In this document: positions 5,793-5,813 of the stretch, in pieces
Position numbering within the stretch: the stretch's first letter is position 1
Layout: each line of letters begins with the position of its first letter
Assembly: GCA_002394185.1 (NCBI GenBank)
Contig: DGTB01000041.1
Coordinates: 1 to 5,813 of the forward strand
DNA from: Bacteroidales bacterium UBA4347
Lineage (GTDB): Bacteria; Bacteroidota; Bacteroidia; Bacteroidales; P3
Direction of reading: 5' to 3'
Length of the DNA: 5,813 nucleotides
Made by a program: the position numbers and the translations under genes
The notes under the pieces: model-generated
Told to the model about the DNA's origin: nothing
Databases searched by the model: none
The model's input: only the letters and a program-made list of their open reading frames with translations

Positions 5793-5813
5793 GTTCTTAT
5801 ATTGTTCTTATAT
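5793..5813. repeat. 11-bp tandem repeat GTTCTTATATT running off the window edge
   Basis: One full copy (5793-5803) is followed directly by a second (5804-5813) that matches in all ten bases before the window ends. The 11-bp pitch is close to one helical turn. The array may continue beyond the window, so copy number and role are unknown. Confidence 0.7.

Larger units (their letters stand above)
5636..5813 (-). promoter_or_regulatory. Non-coding leader/promoter region of the MATE-murB-sialidase gene set
   Basis: 178 bp without a credible gene. The part nearest the MATE start (5636-5720) is AT-rich; the part beyond it (about 5740-5785) is strongly C-rich on the plus strand, hence G-rich on the coding strand of MATE; the last 21 bp are a tandem repeat. 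As the only sizeable gap upstream of the minus-strand genes it should carry their promoter. Nothing resembling a terminator (hairpin plus T-run) was seen. Confidence 0.7.

Overview
The window looks like chromosomal DNA from a gut-type member of the Bacteroidales with GC-rich genes (Alistipes- or Prevotella/Muribaculaceae-like; the genus cannot be fixed from sequence alone). Reasons: start codons lack clear Shine-Dalgarno sequences and sit behind A/T-rich leaders, the intergenic DNA is AT-rich against GC-rich genes, and the gene content (bleomycin-hydrolase-type peptidase, sialidase lipoprotein, MepA-like MATE pump, and a small 'FWxWF' family protein I associate with Bacteroidetes) fits that order. 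No RNA genes, insertion sequences, CRISPR arrays or phage genes were seen.

Layout. Positions 1-1441 are on the plus strand: the 3' end of a C1B cysteine aminopeptidase (pepC / bleomycin hydrolase), followed after 7 bp by an unrecognised secreted, cysteine-rich protein. Positions 1444-5635 hold a compact four-gene minus-strand set, read from right to left: MATE efflux transporter, murB, a small acidic cytoplasmic protein of unknown function, and a sialidase lipoprotein. The two gene sets converge, with only 2 bp between their stop codons. Positions 5636-5813 are non-coding and are the natural promoter/leader region for the minus-strand set.

How the genes fit together. The minus-strand genes are very tightly packed (35 bp, 7 bp, then an 8-bp overlap), so they are probably one transcription unit. 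Their jobs look unrelated: drug/metabolite export, peptidoglycan precursor synthesis, an unknown, and sialic acid release from host glycans. Core nan catabolic genes are not in the window. The sialidase is likely translationally coupled to the unknown gene ahead of it.

The most unusual structure is non-coding. A degenerate heptamer array fills the whole MATE-murB gap. In the MATE leader lie a five-tract G-run cluster on the coding strand (a potential G-quadruplex), a 7-bp direct repeat at 11-bp pitch inside it, and an 11-bp tandem repeat that runs off the right edge. I found no convincing undescribed multi-gene system; the genes are mostly ordinary, with two unknown proteins (446-1441 and 2576-3184).
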